From positions 62,001 to 126,000 of the forward strand of contig DAIPXZ010000002.1 of assembly GCA_036782995.1 (NCBI GenBank): a stretch of DNA of 64,000 nucleotides. The letters are read 5' to 3'. The DNA comes from DAIPXZ01 sp036782995 (GTDB lineage Bacteria; Bacillota; Clostridia; Saccharofermentanales; Saccharofermentanaceae). The notes beneath the pieces were generated by a model that saw nothing but the letters and a program-made list of their open reading frames with translations, did not search any database and had not been told where the DNA came from. The first letter of the stretch is position 1. Every line of letters begins with the position of its first letter. The translations under genes were made by a program, and so were the position numbers. Positions 17,550-27,127 of the stretch are shown here, piece after piece.

Positions 17550-17593
17550 CAAACAAACAAATGCCCACGTGAAATGACTCTCACGCGGGCATT
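17550..17593 (-). terminator. Terminator of the interrupted DUF4214 gene
   Basis: Thirteen-bp arms (17560-17572 and 17581-17593, one G-U on the minus strand) with a short loop are followed by U-rich TTTGTTTGTTT. It lies about 23 bases past the stop codon at 17617. Confidence 0.8.
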
Positions 17594-17616
17594 CTTTCAT
17601 AAACGATAAACAATTA

Positions 17617-20451
17617 TCAGCGAACTCCGTATGTATTGCATAGTGCTCTGAATTCAGCTGAATTAGCAAATCCACGGAAGCAATCTTCGCGCGATAATCC
17701 TCCTGCCAAGGCATTCATCCAATGAGAATAACCTTCTGTATCAGGCTCACGACCGAAACATGCCGAATAGAGAATTGACACGAATTCCGCATCAGATACA
17801 TTCCGACTGGTAAGTTCATTACTGAAAATGAATCCATAGGTTACTTCTTCTGCTGTCATATCGCCGTCGATGAGATGCTTTACCCAGCAAATTTGACCGC
17901 TCATATCGCCAACACGTCCGAGGCATGTTATGTAGAGTCGTTCGACGTAGCAATTAATGGCGCCCTGACGCATCATTTCGACATTTGGCACATAATAACC
18001 AGCTGTGATACCGAAGTTTTTACAAACCTTGAAATACTCTTCAGAGTTCACGAAGCCGCGGAAAATGTCATCGCGCGTCATAGCACCACTCTGGAGTTTT
18101 GCCAACCACATAGCTTTACCGGGGCCATCAGGTTCGCGATTGAAGAACATATAATACATGCGATTAAGGAATTCATCATCGGTAATGCTTAATCTTTGGA
18201 ATTCGTCGCTGTACATAATGCCATAAGCAAGTTGCGCCGCGCATATTTCACGATTTGAGATTAGATTAGTCCAGTCTTGAAGTCCTGCATCTTCGGCATG
18301 TCGACCAAGCATGGCGACATAACAACGATCAACAAAGTTTTCTACACCGGTTCGGTCAACTCCCAAAACGCCAGACGGAACAGCAAGAGCCACGAAGTCA
18401 AAATTAAAGATTCGACCTATCCTTGTCGAGACTTGATATGTCGTCGATGATACGGAATAGGAAGCTGCGGTTATATTGGAAAGTGTTGTCGAGAGCTGGA
18501 GCGCCGGTGCAAGTGCATAGTCTTGATTCGGTTCGATATTTACGACTAAACGATATGCCTTACTCGGTTCAAAGGTATCGGACGATGTCATCCATTCCTG
18601 ATCATTAATGTTATACCACATGGCAGTCGTAACATAGAACACGTTATAGTTCGAGCCACTCGGTACGCTCACCGTGGTGTCGGGATGAGCACCGATTGTT
18701 GGAGCCGTCACGCCATTAACCACGATTGACGAAATGATTTCATCTTGTGGCGATATTCTGATATAGAGGTAACCATTATCAAAAGTGGTTGGTAATGGAG
18801 TAACATCTGTTAACCATAGCTTTTCGCCTTCACCATCACGAGTAGTAATGACTTTCGGGTTAGCGTAGCAATTACTCCAGTCAATTTTTTGATTATTGAT
18901 TCCATCTGAAAACGATACGACAGGTACACTCATTCGAAGAATCGCATGCTCACGTATGGTCAACGGATTCGTATCTGAATGATTACCAGCATCCATTATG
19001 GCTCTCGTGAAGCCACCGATGGAAGCATTCGCATTTCCGGCCAAATCAAATCCACCATCAATACCATAGATTCCATATGAGCTATCCTGATCTGTCGTAT
19101 TGACAGTTAATTGTGTGTTTCCTAAAACATCCAATCCGGTGCCGTATCGAATGCCGATGTCTTTGGCATCTATTTTCAAGGTATCGCAGTTGATAACGAT
19201 TGAACCATCCGTATATATTCCGTTAACACTATCTCCAATGGCATTACTATGCGTTAATTCCTTGGTAGCGTTTATCTGCAACGAGCCTGTGCCGGTAATG
19301 CTGAGTGCGCTTTTCGAAATCATTTCAATACCTGTAGAGCTATATGTTCCTGCAGGTACAATGATTGTATTGGTTCCTTCCAACACGATTTTTAGATTAC
19401 GCTCCGAACGAATAGCAGATACAAATCCGGTCAGGTCATTTGCTTGATTAATTGTGGCATTCTCTAAAGTTAAGATATATGTACCCGATGTCGTATTCGC
19501 TGGCACAGTAAGCTTCGCGGTTCCCGTGCCACACGCGATTCCACTTGCTATATTCGTCGTCATGAATTGCGTACCATTTACGTAGATTGGATACTTTACG
19601 TTCGCAGATAAGTTTATGTCTTCTGATACTGATTTTGTTGGTAGTTCCGAAATATACGTAGTACTTGATCCAAGTCTCATCGCCGTAGAAGTTGAACAGG
19701 TCACGCTACTACCTGTCGAATTCATACGGAATATGCTACGGTCAGTACCCGTAATTCTCGCAATTGAACCGTCAGGCACATCAAAATTCAAGACAGATTC
19801 TCTATCGGCTTCACCAAACATTCTGATGCCGTATCCGCTTTTCGTTGAGCCAAACCCTTCGGTTAATCCAGTCTCTCCTATTGTGCCCCCCTATATGGAT
19901 GTATTTGAGTTATAGGTCGCATAAATTGCATATTCACTGCCCCAAATTTTCGTTGAATTACCTTCAATAATCGACGTTCCAGTCGAGTAGATTCCATAAT
20001 TTGTTCCGAGAATCATTACTCTATTCTTGATATGAAGACGACCGGAATCCACTCGGATAGCGCATAATTTGGTCACGTTGTTTGTCGAAATTTTCTGCGT
20101 TGAACCACTATTCTTGATTGTAAAGCTTCCTGTCGTAGTTGAGAGAATAATGAGTGCATGGTAAGTTGAAGTCGATGTTGTTGGTTAAAAAGATGAAGAG
20201 GCAATGATACTGTGTCCATTCAGGTCCAACGTTAAGTCGGCACCAGATATTACTATCTCATGATCTAATGTAACATCTTTCTTTAGCGTCACCACGCTAC
20301 CCGTGCTCATAGCATATGATGATCCACCAAGTGCATTTATCAGCTCGGCAATTGTATTAATTCCTGTTCCCCCATTTGCCGAAACCATTGCAGGTACCAG
20401 TGTGCACATTAAAGCGATAGCCATGATAACCGATAAAACTCTTCTTCTCAT
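17617..20451 (-). pseudogene. Secreted DUF4214 protein interrupted by two in-frame stop codons
   Basis: One reading frame of 945 codons runs from ATG 20451 to 17617 but contains TAA at 20185-20187 and TAG at 19891-19893. The three pieces are in the same frame and read as one protein. There is a signal peptide (residues 1-25, MRRRVLSVIMAIALMCTLVP onset), then a Thr/Ser/Gly-rich beta-helix-like region with repeated short strands through the first two thirds, then C-terminal DUF4214 units with FVxRxY, GRxxDxxG and W motifs, ending in RALCNTYGVR. A 734-residue piece downstream of the TAG remains open but lacks a signal peptide. No frameshift is needed. Nonsense mutation is the simplest reading; sequencing error or readthrough are alternatives. 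Confidence 0.75.
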
Positions 20452-20484
20452 TTTGTCCCCCTTATATTGTCAATATTACCTGCA

Positions 20485-20516
20485 GAAAGCGGGGAGCACA
20501 TATGCTCCTCGCTTTC
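20485..20516. other. Hairpin between two DUF4214 genes
   Basis: Arms 20485-20498 and 20503-20516 pair over 14 positions with one mismatch around a four-base loop. No U run follows on the minus strand. It may be a weak terminator or an RNA-stabilising stem after the 20.6-22.9 kb gene. Confidence 0.55.
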
Positions 20517-20554
20517 CGCATGATGTCTTTATTATGCGATTTTATCATATAACT

Positions 20555-22891
20555 TTATGGTTGAATACCCGCGGCAAGACAACGATTGGTGAATTCCGTA
20601 CTTGCAAGGAATTCATTTAATACAGAATCACGTGTAGCCCCGCCATTCAGTACGTTTACCCAAGTACTGTGTCCAGCAGAATCTGCGGCTCTGTTTAGGC
20701 AAGTTGCATACAGAATCTGCACATAGCGATCATTACTATAAGTCTGAGCTGTAAACTCTTCGCTGGAAAGGAATTCTTTAACAATATCACTTCCGGAAAT
20801 TTGACCGGTGATTATCATGTTCGTCCACATGTCCTGACCAGCCTTATCACCAATACGTCCGAGTCCATCCACATAAAGACGATCAACAAAGCAGTTCACC
20901 GCGCCCTGAGCATCATTATTGATATTGGGGAAGTAGATTCCAGCCGTCACGCCAAAGCTCTTACAAAGCTCGTAGAACTCTGTCGAGTTAACAAATCCTC
21001 TAAACACATCATCGCGACTTACAGCGCCGCTATCCAGCTTGCTCGTCCAGTCTTGAATGCCTTGTGTATCTGATTCACGATTCAAAAGTGCCGAGTATAG
21101 GTATGTGACATATTGCTCATTCGTGAACTCGTGGCTCTGGAATTCAGGACTGTAGAAGAATCCATATGCGACATTTACACCGCAGAGTCTGTGATCAGCC
21201 AAGCCGTCAATCCACGTTAGGGATCCCGGAAGCTCTGGTTCACGGTTCAAGCAGATACGATAGAGACGAGTGACAAAGTTTTCAATCTCTTCACGATTAA
21301 CACCGAGAACGCCGCTAGATGGTGTTGGCGTAGGTGTAGTCTGAGCAGGTGTCGGAACCGGTGTTAACATCGGAGCTGTTTCTTCCTCATACTCATGGCC
21401 ACAAATTCTGCATTTGAATGTGGTTATTTCTGGAGCCGTGAGTGATGCTGGTGTTACGGATGCAAGCTCAAAATCGCAGTCTTCAGATTCTTCTTCACCA
21501 CATACTTCACATGAACGTACGTGTGTGTGTGTTTCGCCAGCTTTATGCTGCCAGTCGCCGAAGACATGACCAGTAGCAGAGTCTCCAGCTACCGTATAGG
21601 TATCTCCGCATTTCGAACACGTAAATGTTGAATATCCGGCTGTAGTACATGTAGCATCAGTAACTACCTCGACGTAGTTATGATCCGTAGCAGGAATAGT
21701 TTCCGTATAGGAATAACCACAATCCGCACATGTATACTCTGTATATCCGTCTTCAGTACATGTTGCTGCTACAACATTTTCTTCAAAGGTGCAGTCTTCA
21801 GATTCTTCTTCACCACATACTTCACATGAACGTACGTGTGTGTGTGTTTCGCCAGCTTTATGCTGCCAGTCGCCGAAGACATGACCAGTAGCAGAGTCTC
21901 CAGCTACCGTATAGGTATCTCCGCATTTCGAACACGTAAATGTTGAATATCCGGCTGTAGTACATGTAGCATCAGTAACTACCTCGACGTAGTTATGATC
22001 CGTAGCAGGAATAGTTTCCGTATAGGAATAACCACAATCCGCACATGTATACTCTGTATATCCGTCTTCAGTACATGTTGCTGCTACAACATTCGATTCG
22101 AAGTTACAGTTTTCTGTTCGAATGGTTTTTCCGCACACAGTGCAATTCACATTATGTTGAGACGCATCATTATTGGTAGCAGCATCGTGTATATATTCGA
22201 GCGATTCACTATGTTGTTCATTGGCAACATATTCCATACTACCATTACTAAATACTTTACTGAATGTGAATTTCTCATCAGGGCCTGATGGAGCATTAAT
22301 CACCGCACCATCATTGTTCGAAATAGTAAGTGTACCATTACCGAGACAATAGCTGCTTGCATTTACACCATCAATAGGTTGTAAATCAACACTATACGTA
22401 ATGCCTGGGATGATATAATAATATAGTTTCCCAGTGAAGTCTAAATCATCCCCATTCGGAGTAAAGGTATCCGAAGTGAAAGTAAGGAGAACTGCATCGA
22501 GAGTAAAAGTCCTTTTATTCGCCGTACTATTATTGATTGTAATTTTTTTCCCAGTATCTTCGTCATTGCAATACACACTATACGTACCATTCGGTACGTT
22601 GTTAAAGCAAACCTTTTTATCAGTTGTATCTTCCGCACTCATTGGGTAGATTTCTGACTCGTAAACCAAGGTGAAATCCATCTCAGTTTTATCAATGTTC
22701 AAATAATTTGCCCAAAACGTTTTGAACTGTATATAAACTGTCTTTCCATCGCTGTCGGGAGCTTGATACTGTGCCATGGTTTGTGGCGCGTCACTTAATG
22801 TTGCCGCAAATGCCATACCCATCGGAATCGCTGCAAGTGCGATTGCTATGGTACACATCAACGTAACCAGTTTCCTAGTCAAGTGTTTCAT
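20555..22891 (-). CDS. Secreted protein with Cys-rich repeats and C-terminal DUF4214 units
   Basis: A 778-residue exported protein. The signal peptide covers residues 1-29. Residues 30-215 form a beta-rich region I cannot assign. About 230-520 hold repeated Cys-x-x-Cys modules of the type C-T-E-D-G-Y / C-A-D-C-G / C-S-K-C-G, common in surface proteins of gut Clostridia and likely to bind metal. A short Pro/Thr linker follows near 525-545, then four DUF4214-type units to the end. A 105-residue Cys block is duplicated exactly. A good promoter and AGGAGGG ribosome binding site precede it. Likely a cell-surface or extracellular matrix protein; its ligand is unknown. Confidence 0.8.
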   Translation of the reverse strand: MKHLTRKLVTLMCTIAIALAAIPMGMAFAATLSDAPQTMAQYQAPDSDGKTVYIQFKTFWANYLNIDKTEMDFTLVYESEIYPMSAEDTTDKKVCFNNVPNGTYSVYCNDEDTGKKITINNSTANKRTFTLDAVLLTFTSDTFTPNGDDLDFTGKLYYYIIPGITYSVDLQPIDGVNASSYCLGNGTLTISNNDGAVINAPSGPDEKFTFSKVFSNGSMEYVANEQHSESLEYIHDAATNNDASQHNVNCTVCGKTIRTENCNFESNVVAATCTEDGYTEYTCADCGYSYTETIPATDHNYVEVVTDATCTTAGYSTFTCSKCGDTYTVAGDSATGHVFGDWQHKAGETHTHVRSCEVCGEEESEDCTFEENVVAATCTEDGYTEYTCADCGYSYTETIPATDHNYVEVVTDATCTTAGYSTFTCSKCGDTYTVAGDSATGHVFGDWQHKAGETHTHVRSCEVCGEEESEDCDFELASVTPASLTAPEITTFKCRICGHEYEEETAPMLTPVPTPAQTTPTPTPSSGVLGVNREEIENFVTRLYRICLNREPELPGSLTWIDGLADHRLCGVNVAYGFFYSPEFQSHEFTNEQYVTYLYSALLNRESDTQGIQDWTSKLDSGAVSRDDVFRGFVNSTEFYELCKSFGVTAGIYFPNINNDAQGAVNCFVDRLYVDGLGRIGDKAGQDMWTNMIITGQISGSDIVKEFLSSEEFTAQTYSNDRYVQILYATCLNRAADSAGHSTWVNVLNGGATRDSVLNEFLASTEFTNRCLAAGIQP
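21476..22093. repeat. Perfect 303-bp tandem duplication inside the Cys-repeat gene
   Basis: Copies at 21476-21778 and 21791-22093, offset by 315 bases (105 codons), show no difference by eye. Each encodes one set of CxxC modules. Identity at synonymous sites points to a recent duplication or ongoing gene conversion. Confidence 0.9.
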
Positions 22892-22927
22892 TTGAGTTCC
22901 CTCCTTATTTTAATGCCTTTTGAGACG

Positions 22928-22956
22928 AGAATAACGCGTAAACAAAATCAAGTCAA
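22928..22956 (-). promoter_or_regulatory. Promoter of the Cys-repeat DUF4214 gene
   Basis: TTGACT (22956-22951) and TATTCT (22933-22928) on the minus strand are separated by exactly 17 bases, 37 bases before the start codon. Confidence 0.75.
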
Positions 22957-23041
22957 TAAAAATAAAGGATTAATAAATTATGAATTTTTTTATCATTCAT
23001 TATGAAAACATGATAAAACAATAAAAATAATGAATTAAATT

Positions 23042-23081
23042 GGACATGAGGTAAGCAACCACATACCCCATGTCCGATTTT
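23042..23081. terminator. Hairpin downstream of the thioredoxin-DUF4214 gene
   Basis: Arms 23042-23053 and 23064-23075 (GGACATGAGGTA type, one mismatch or G-U) lie past the minus-strand gene ending at 23181. The T run on the plus strand (23077-23082) is the stronger tail, so it may act in both directions. The surrounding 289-base gap is otherwise AT-rich and empty. Confidence 0.6.
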
Positions 23082-23180
23082 TTCATTCTTATCCACTATA
23101 TAAAAAGTTTGCGACTCAATTTCTTTGTTCGCCACGAACGGCGACGTAGCTATATGTTCACATACCAATACTAAATCAAA

Positions 23181-24605
23181 TCAGTACGGGCGAATGCCCA
23201 TTCTTTGGCATAATCCGACGTACTCTTGTGACCTAACAAATTCTTCAAAGATTGCTCCTCGTGTCATTCCACCATTCATTGCATGAAGCCAGTTATTCAA
23301 TCCATCACAATCAGCGGAGCGACGAAGGAACACAAGATAAACAAGTGATATATATGTTGCATCGCTCATTACTCTTCGGGTAAACTCCGGACTACACATA
23401 AATCCGGAAGCAACTTCTCTTCCGCTCAGCTGACCGCTGACAAGTGCATTGACCCATGATGCGTGTCCCTGTCGATCCGCTTCACGCAATAAGAGAATGT
23501 TATAAAGCCATGATACGAAATAATTCACTTGACCTTGTGAATCTATTGGAATTCCCTGAAAATACACACCCGAAAGGCAACCATAATCATTACATATTTC
23601 ATAGAATTCATCCGCATTGGCAAATCCAGCAAAAACATCATCGCGGGAAAGTGTTCCGTCATTCAGTTTTCCTACCCAATCTTGAAAGCCGCCATCATCA
23701 GGGTCGCGCCCCATAAAAATATGATAAAGGCGATCAACATATTGTTCATTGGATAAATTCGCATTCTGCATTTCATTACTATAAACAAATCCATACGCTA
23801 CCTGAGTTCCACAAAGCTCGCCGGAAACAATTTTTGTTACCCAGTCGACCAAGCCTGCATAATCGGACGGACGGCCAAGAGCAATTTCATAGCATCGTTC
23901 AACAAAATCGACAATACCAGGGTATCTCGAAATATCAACATCGGTTCTTGGAATTAACGTGAATCCACGATTGATCATCAAACTTCTAGAAAGAAATCTT
24001 CTAATATAATCATTATCATGATAACCGACGATTGTCTCCAGAATATTACCATCACCATCAATAATTGCGACCAATGGCATACTATAAATATTGTTCTCAA
24101 TTAGACCTGCATCTACCGCATGATGGAAACACATATAGTAAAGATCATGTATGTCACTATTTTCTCTTTCATCCGTGAGACTGTTGGATAAATAGACAAA
24201 CGGGTTCGTATATGGATTTACAGATGCGCGAACATCATCAGCAGTATAGCCATCATCTCCAACATTAAAGATATTGAATGCATATAAATCAGTCGCATTT
24301 TCAAACATAATATTGGACATTTGTCCGACCAATGAATTGAAAACGGATTGACAACTTGTACAGTAGGCAATAGAGCCGAAAAAGATAATTTTTGCTTTTC
24401 CGTCCGCCAACGAGAAGGCCCCCAATTTATTTGAGTCGAATATATCCTGTATGGTAATAGTCGTGCTCGCTGATAATGCATCAATTTCGTCATTATTTTC
24501 GATTTCTGTTGTATCTGCACGCAAATTCGCAGACGGCAAATAAGCCATAAAACCAAACGCAATGAGAATTGAAAGAAGAATGGAAACAAGAGATATTTTT
24601 TTCAT
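23181..24605 (-). CDS. Secreted thioredoxin-like / DUF4214 fusion protein
   Basis: A 474-residue exported protein. The N-terminal signal segment covers 1-30. A thioredoxin-like domain (about 50-205) has IIFFGSIAYCTSCQ, placing a Cys82-x-x-Cys85 pair at the usual active-site position, and a SMPLVAIIDGDGN strand with the expected cis-Pro. Residues 225-474 are four DUF4214-type units. GGGGTG lies before ATG 24605, which is preferred over the ATG at 24647. Fusion to a redox domain is unusual for DUF4214. It may act on disulfides of partner surface proteins such as the neighbouring Cys-rich protein, which is inference. Confidence 0.82.
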   Translation of the reverse strand: MKKISLVSILLSILIAFGFMAYLPSANLRADTTEIENNDEIDALSASTTITIQDIFDSNKLGAFSLADGKAKIIFFGSIAYCTSCQSVFNSLVGQMSNIMFENATDLYAFNIFNVGDDGYTADDVRASVNPYTNPFVYLSNSLTDERENSDIHDLYYMCFHHAVDAGLIENNIYSMPLVAIIDGDGNILETIVGYHDNDYIRRFLSRSLMINRGFTLIPRTDVDISRYPGIVDFVERCYEIALGRPSDYAGLVDWVTKIVSGELCGTQVAYGFVYSNEMQNANLSNEQYVDRLYHIFMGRDPDDGGFQDWVGKLNDGTLSRDDVFAGFANADEFYEICNDYGCLSGVYFQGIPIDSQGQVNYFVSWLYNILLLREADRQGHASWVNALVSGQLSGREVASGFMCSPEFTRRVMSDATYISLVYLVFLRRSADCDGLNNWLHAMNGGMTRGAIFEEFVRSQEYVGLCQRMGIRPY

Positions 24606-24671
24606 TTTTTCACCCCTTTTAACAAAAAAATCTTGTTTTTTTATCATAACACGACACGCAAAAAAAATATA

Positions 24672-25343
24672 CTATTTTTGCAACTTCCCATCGAGGATTA
24701 TATCAACCTTTGTTTTCGGCGCCACTTGATTCACATACGTTGCAAATTCTTCACCATCGGTTTCTTTACCGGTAACACTTCCGTAATGCGTCGGAATAGC
24801 AATACTTGGTTCAATTGCGCGAATTAATTCTGCGGCCTCGACAGGATTCATCGTATATGTGCCACCTACCGGGAGAAAAGCAATGTCTGCTCGAACCGCT
24901 CGAGCTTCCGCAGTATTATCCGTGTCCCCCGCAACATATACCGAAGTTTGTTTATTTGAGAGAATATAGCCTACGAAGCCTTCTTTTTTCGGGTGAAAAG
25001 GCTGCTTGATATTATATGCCGCGATGGCTTCGCACGAAATATCCTGTGCAAAATTAAAGTGTTCTCCAACGGTTACTAAATGCATGAATTCTTTTGATAT
25101 ACCGATGGTACGCAATTCTGATTCCATGCATGTCGGCGCGATGAAAAAAGTATTTTTGTTGGCTACTTTCTCAATATCATTTGGGGAGAAATGGTCATAG
25201 TGTGTATGCGTGATGAAGATGATATCCGCATCATGCATCGATGTTCCTTCATCAAATGCAAACGGATCAAAATAAATGATTTTGCCATGCATATCCATGC
25301 GAATACTGCTATGTGCATTGATGGTATACGATATGTCCTTCAT
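24672..25343 (-). CDS. Metallo-beta-lactamase fold hydrolase (UPF0173-like)
   Basis: A 223-residue MBL-fold protein resembling the UlaG/UPF0173 group. ITHTHYDHFSP near residue 45 is the metal-binding HxHxDH motif, VAGDTDNT near 138 supplies the bridging Asp, and IPTHYGS near 187 the last His. The substrate is unknown. Its ATG overlaps the TGA of the upstream SseB-like gene by four bases (ATGA), so the two are translationally coupled. Confidence 0.85.
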   Translation of the reverse strand: MKDISYTINAHSSIRMDMHGKIIYFDPFAFDEGTSMHDADIIFITHTHYDHFSPNDIEKVANKNTFFIAPTCMESELRTIGISKEFMHLVTVGEHFNFAQDISCEAIAAYNIKQPFHPKKEGFVGYILSNKQTSVYVAGDTDNTAEARAVRADIAFLPVGGTYTMNPVEAAELIRAIEPSIAIPTHYGSVTGKETDGEEFATYVNQVAPKTKVDIILDGKLQK

Positions 25344-26254
25344 CCCTTATCTCCTTTTCTATGTTGATTATCATTGAATTTGCCGATGGCTTCCATCTCT
25401 TTGCATTTGTTTTCATAGAGCTTATGAATGACATCCCCCGATATCACTACGTTGTCACTAAAGGGGTTAATAACGATGCCCTTGGCCGGTGTCGGCTGGC
25501 TGAACAATTGGTTGTAAAAATCAAGATTCGCTCCGATGCGTTTCTTATCTGCACAATCCGGAAGGCCTTTTGCTTCTTCTTCATCTGTAAAAACCGGAAA
25601 AAACACATCGCCTGAATTTGAGGTAAGCATGGGAAATGTAACCTTTTTGGGTGTCGCATTTGCCGTCGTTTTTGTTGGAGTGGATGATATTTCTGACTTC
25701 ACATCATCAGCATTCATCGGCTCAATTTGATTCATTACGGAAAGAAATCTCCCGTTCATTGCAATTTCTTCAAAGATGATTCCGAAAAACTGTGGAATCG
25801 TTGTGTGCTTTTTCTCACGGAAAAGTGCCTTCAATCGTGGATTACGGATGTCTTTGTCACCGGAAGGTACAGAGGGTTCACTTGACAGTACATCACCAAT
25901 ATCAACGCGATTCCATTCCGGCTGCTCGTCAAGCAAATCTGTGATAAACGATATAACAATCACGGCAGTACTGCCTTCATATGCAGATGTGATTGAGCCT
26001 CCGGAAATGTTTTCCATGCGCTCAACAAGCACCTTCGCCATCACGCCGTGTCGTTTCAACAGGTAAAGGGATTGACCGACCTTCATGTCAGTTCCTTCCA
26101 GAAAGCATGTGATTTTCCAAAGCAGCTTTTCTTGCTTCGGATTCTGGACTTCTGGTTTATGATTGGTATAAGTAACTTCTATTATTTCCGGTTCATATTT
26201 CACTTGGATAGCTTGAATCTTCTGTGCAACGGCAGAAAAAAACTGTTCACTCAT
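25340..26254 (-). CDS. SseB-like domain protein
   Basis: A 304-residue cytosolic protein. Residues 1-140 are a mixed alpha/beta region that I do not recognise, followed by a low-complexity Thr/Ser linker near 180-200. The C-terminal 90 residues fit the SseB N-terminal domain family, with FPVFTDEEEA, then GIVINPFSDNVVI. This domain occurs in type III/VII secretion-linked proteins and in many uncharacterised Gram-positive proteins. It overlaps the MBL-fold hydrolase gene downstream, so a joint role is likely, but its nature is unknown. Confidence 0.65.
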   Translation of the reverse strand: MSEQFFSAVAQKIQAIQVKYEPEIIEVTYTNHKPEVQNPKQEKLLWKITCFLEGTDMKVGQSLYLLKRHGVMAKVLVERMENISGGSITSAYEGSTAVIVISFITDLLDEQPEWNRVDIGDVLSSEPSVPSGDKDIRNPRLKALFREKKHTTIPQFFGIIFEEIAMNGRFLSVMNQIEPMNADDVKSEISSTPTKTTANATPKKVTFPMLTSNSGDVFFPVFTDEEEAKGLPDCADKKRIGANLDFYNQLFSQPTPAKGIVINPFSDNVVISGDVIHKLYENKCKEMEAIGKFNDNQHRKGDKG

Positions 26255-26364
26255 TTCATTCTCCTAATATACGTAATTCATCTTCGTTTCATATTTTTGA
26301 TTCGAATCCATGTAATTATAGCAAAGAATTCAAGATGACCTGTGAAACATACTGTCATCTCCGT

Positions 26365-26370
26365 TATAAT
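26365..26370 (+). promoter_or_regulatory. Probable -10 box of the AlkD-like gene
   Basis: A consensus TATAAT lies 33 bases before the start codon, with GTGAAA at a 17-base spacing as a weak -35. Confidence 0.5.
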
Positions 26371-26402
26371 AAAGAATAAACAATTAAAGGAGTATCCCTT
26401 CC

Positions 26403-27098
26403 ATGAATGATTGTATATCTCGTATCCGCGAACTTCTTTATCAAAACCAAGATTTAAAGTACCGCGATTTCAATATCAATCTTACACCGGCCTTGCCCCC
26501 TTCTGCCTTTATCGGTGTTCGAACCCCGATCATACGCAATTTGGCAAAGGATATCGAAAAATGGGACGATATCGATGTTTTTCTTTCGGCTTTGCCGCAT
26601 CAATATTTCGAAGAGAATCAAATACACATGGTGATATTGAGCAGACGAAAGAAATACGAACAGGTACTCGCGGAAATCAAGACTTTTCTTCCCTACGTGA
26701 ATAACTGGGCAACCTGCGATTCTTTAAAGCCTACGGTTTTTGCCAAAAATCTCGACAAGCTCGAATCGGAGATTCCTACATGGCTCGCCAGTGACCACAC
26801 CTATACGCGTCGCTTCGGAATTGAGATGCTTATGAATTTTTACCTAGATCAGGCATTCGACCCTAAATACCCGGATATGGTAGCTGTCCTTCGCTCTGAC
26901 GAATACTATGTCAACATGATGATTGCCTGGTATTTTGCGACCGCACTGGCAAAGCATTATGATGAGATTTTACCTTATATTCGCGATCGAAAACTGGATA
27001 CATGGACACATAACAAAACCATTCAAAAGGCAGTTGAGAGCTATCGCATTTCGGCTGAGCAAAAAGATGAATTGCGTGCTATGCGCATTAAGGCGTAA
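26403..27098 (+). CDS. DNA alkylation repair protein, AlkD-like
   Basis: A 231-residue HEAT-like-repeat protein of the AlkC/AlkD family, which removes or senses bulky alkylated bases. Recognisable features are GVRTPIIRNLAK near residue 38, NNWATCDSLKP near 100 and TRRFGIEMLMNFY near 137, in the order expected for AlkD-type glycosylases. AAAGGAG lies ten bases upstream. It is monocistronic, transcribed towards the MATE gene, and ends at a shared hairpin. Confidence 0.88.
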   Translation: MNDCISRIRELLYQNQDLKYRDFNINLTPALPPSAFIGVRTPIIRNLAKDIEKWDDIDVFLSALPHQYFEENQIHMVILSRRKKYEQVLAEIKTFLPYVNNWATCDSLKPTVFAKNLDKLESEIPTWLASDHTYTRRFGIEMLMNFYLDQAFDPKYPDMVAVLRSDEYYVNMMIAWYFATALAKHYDEILPYIRDRKLDTWTHNKTIQKAVESYRISAEQKDELRAMRIKA

Positions 27099-27127
27099 AC
27101 GGTTCACCGCTTACAGTACGAAAGAAT

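Noticed and set aside
17617..20451. Stop-codon reassignment (TAA/TAG read as Gln)
   Set aside because: TAA and TAG end many other genes here normally, and no suppressor tRNA is present in the window; mutation is simpler.
17617..20451. Frameshift between the DUF4214 gene pieces
   Set aside because: All three pieces are in the same frame; only stop codons interrupt them.
21476..22093. CRISPR-like repeats
   Set aside because: The repeats are long, coding, and adjacent, without spacer-sized unique sequences.
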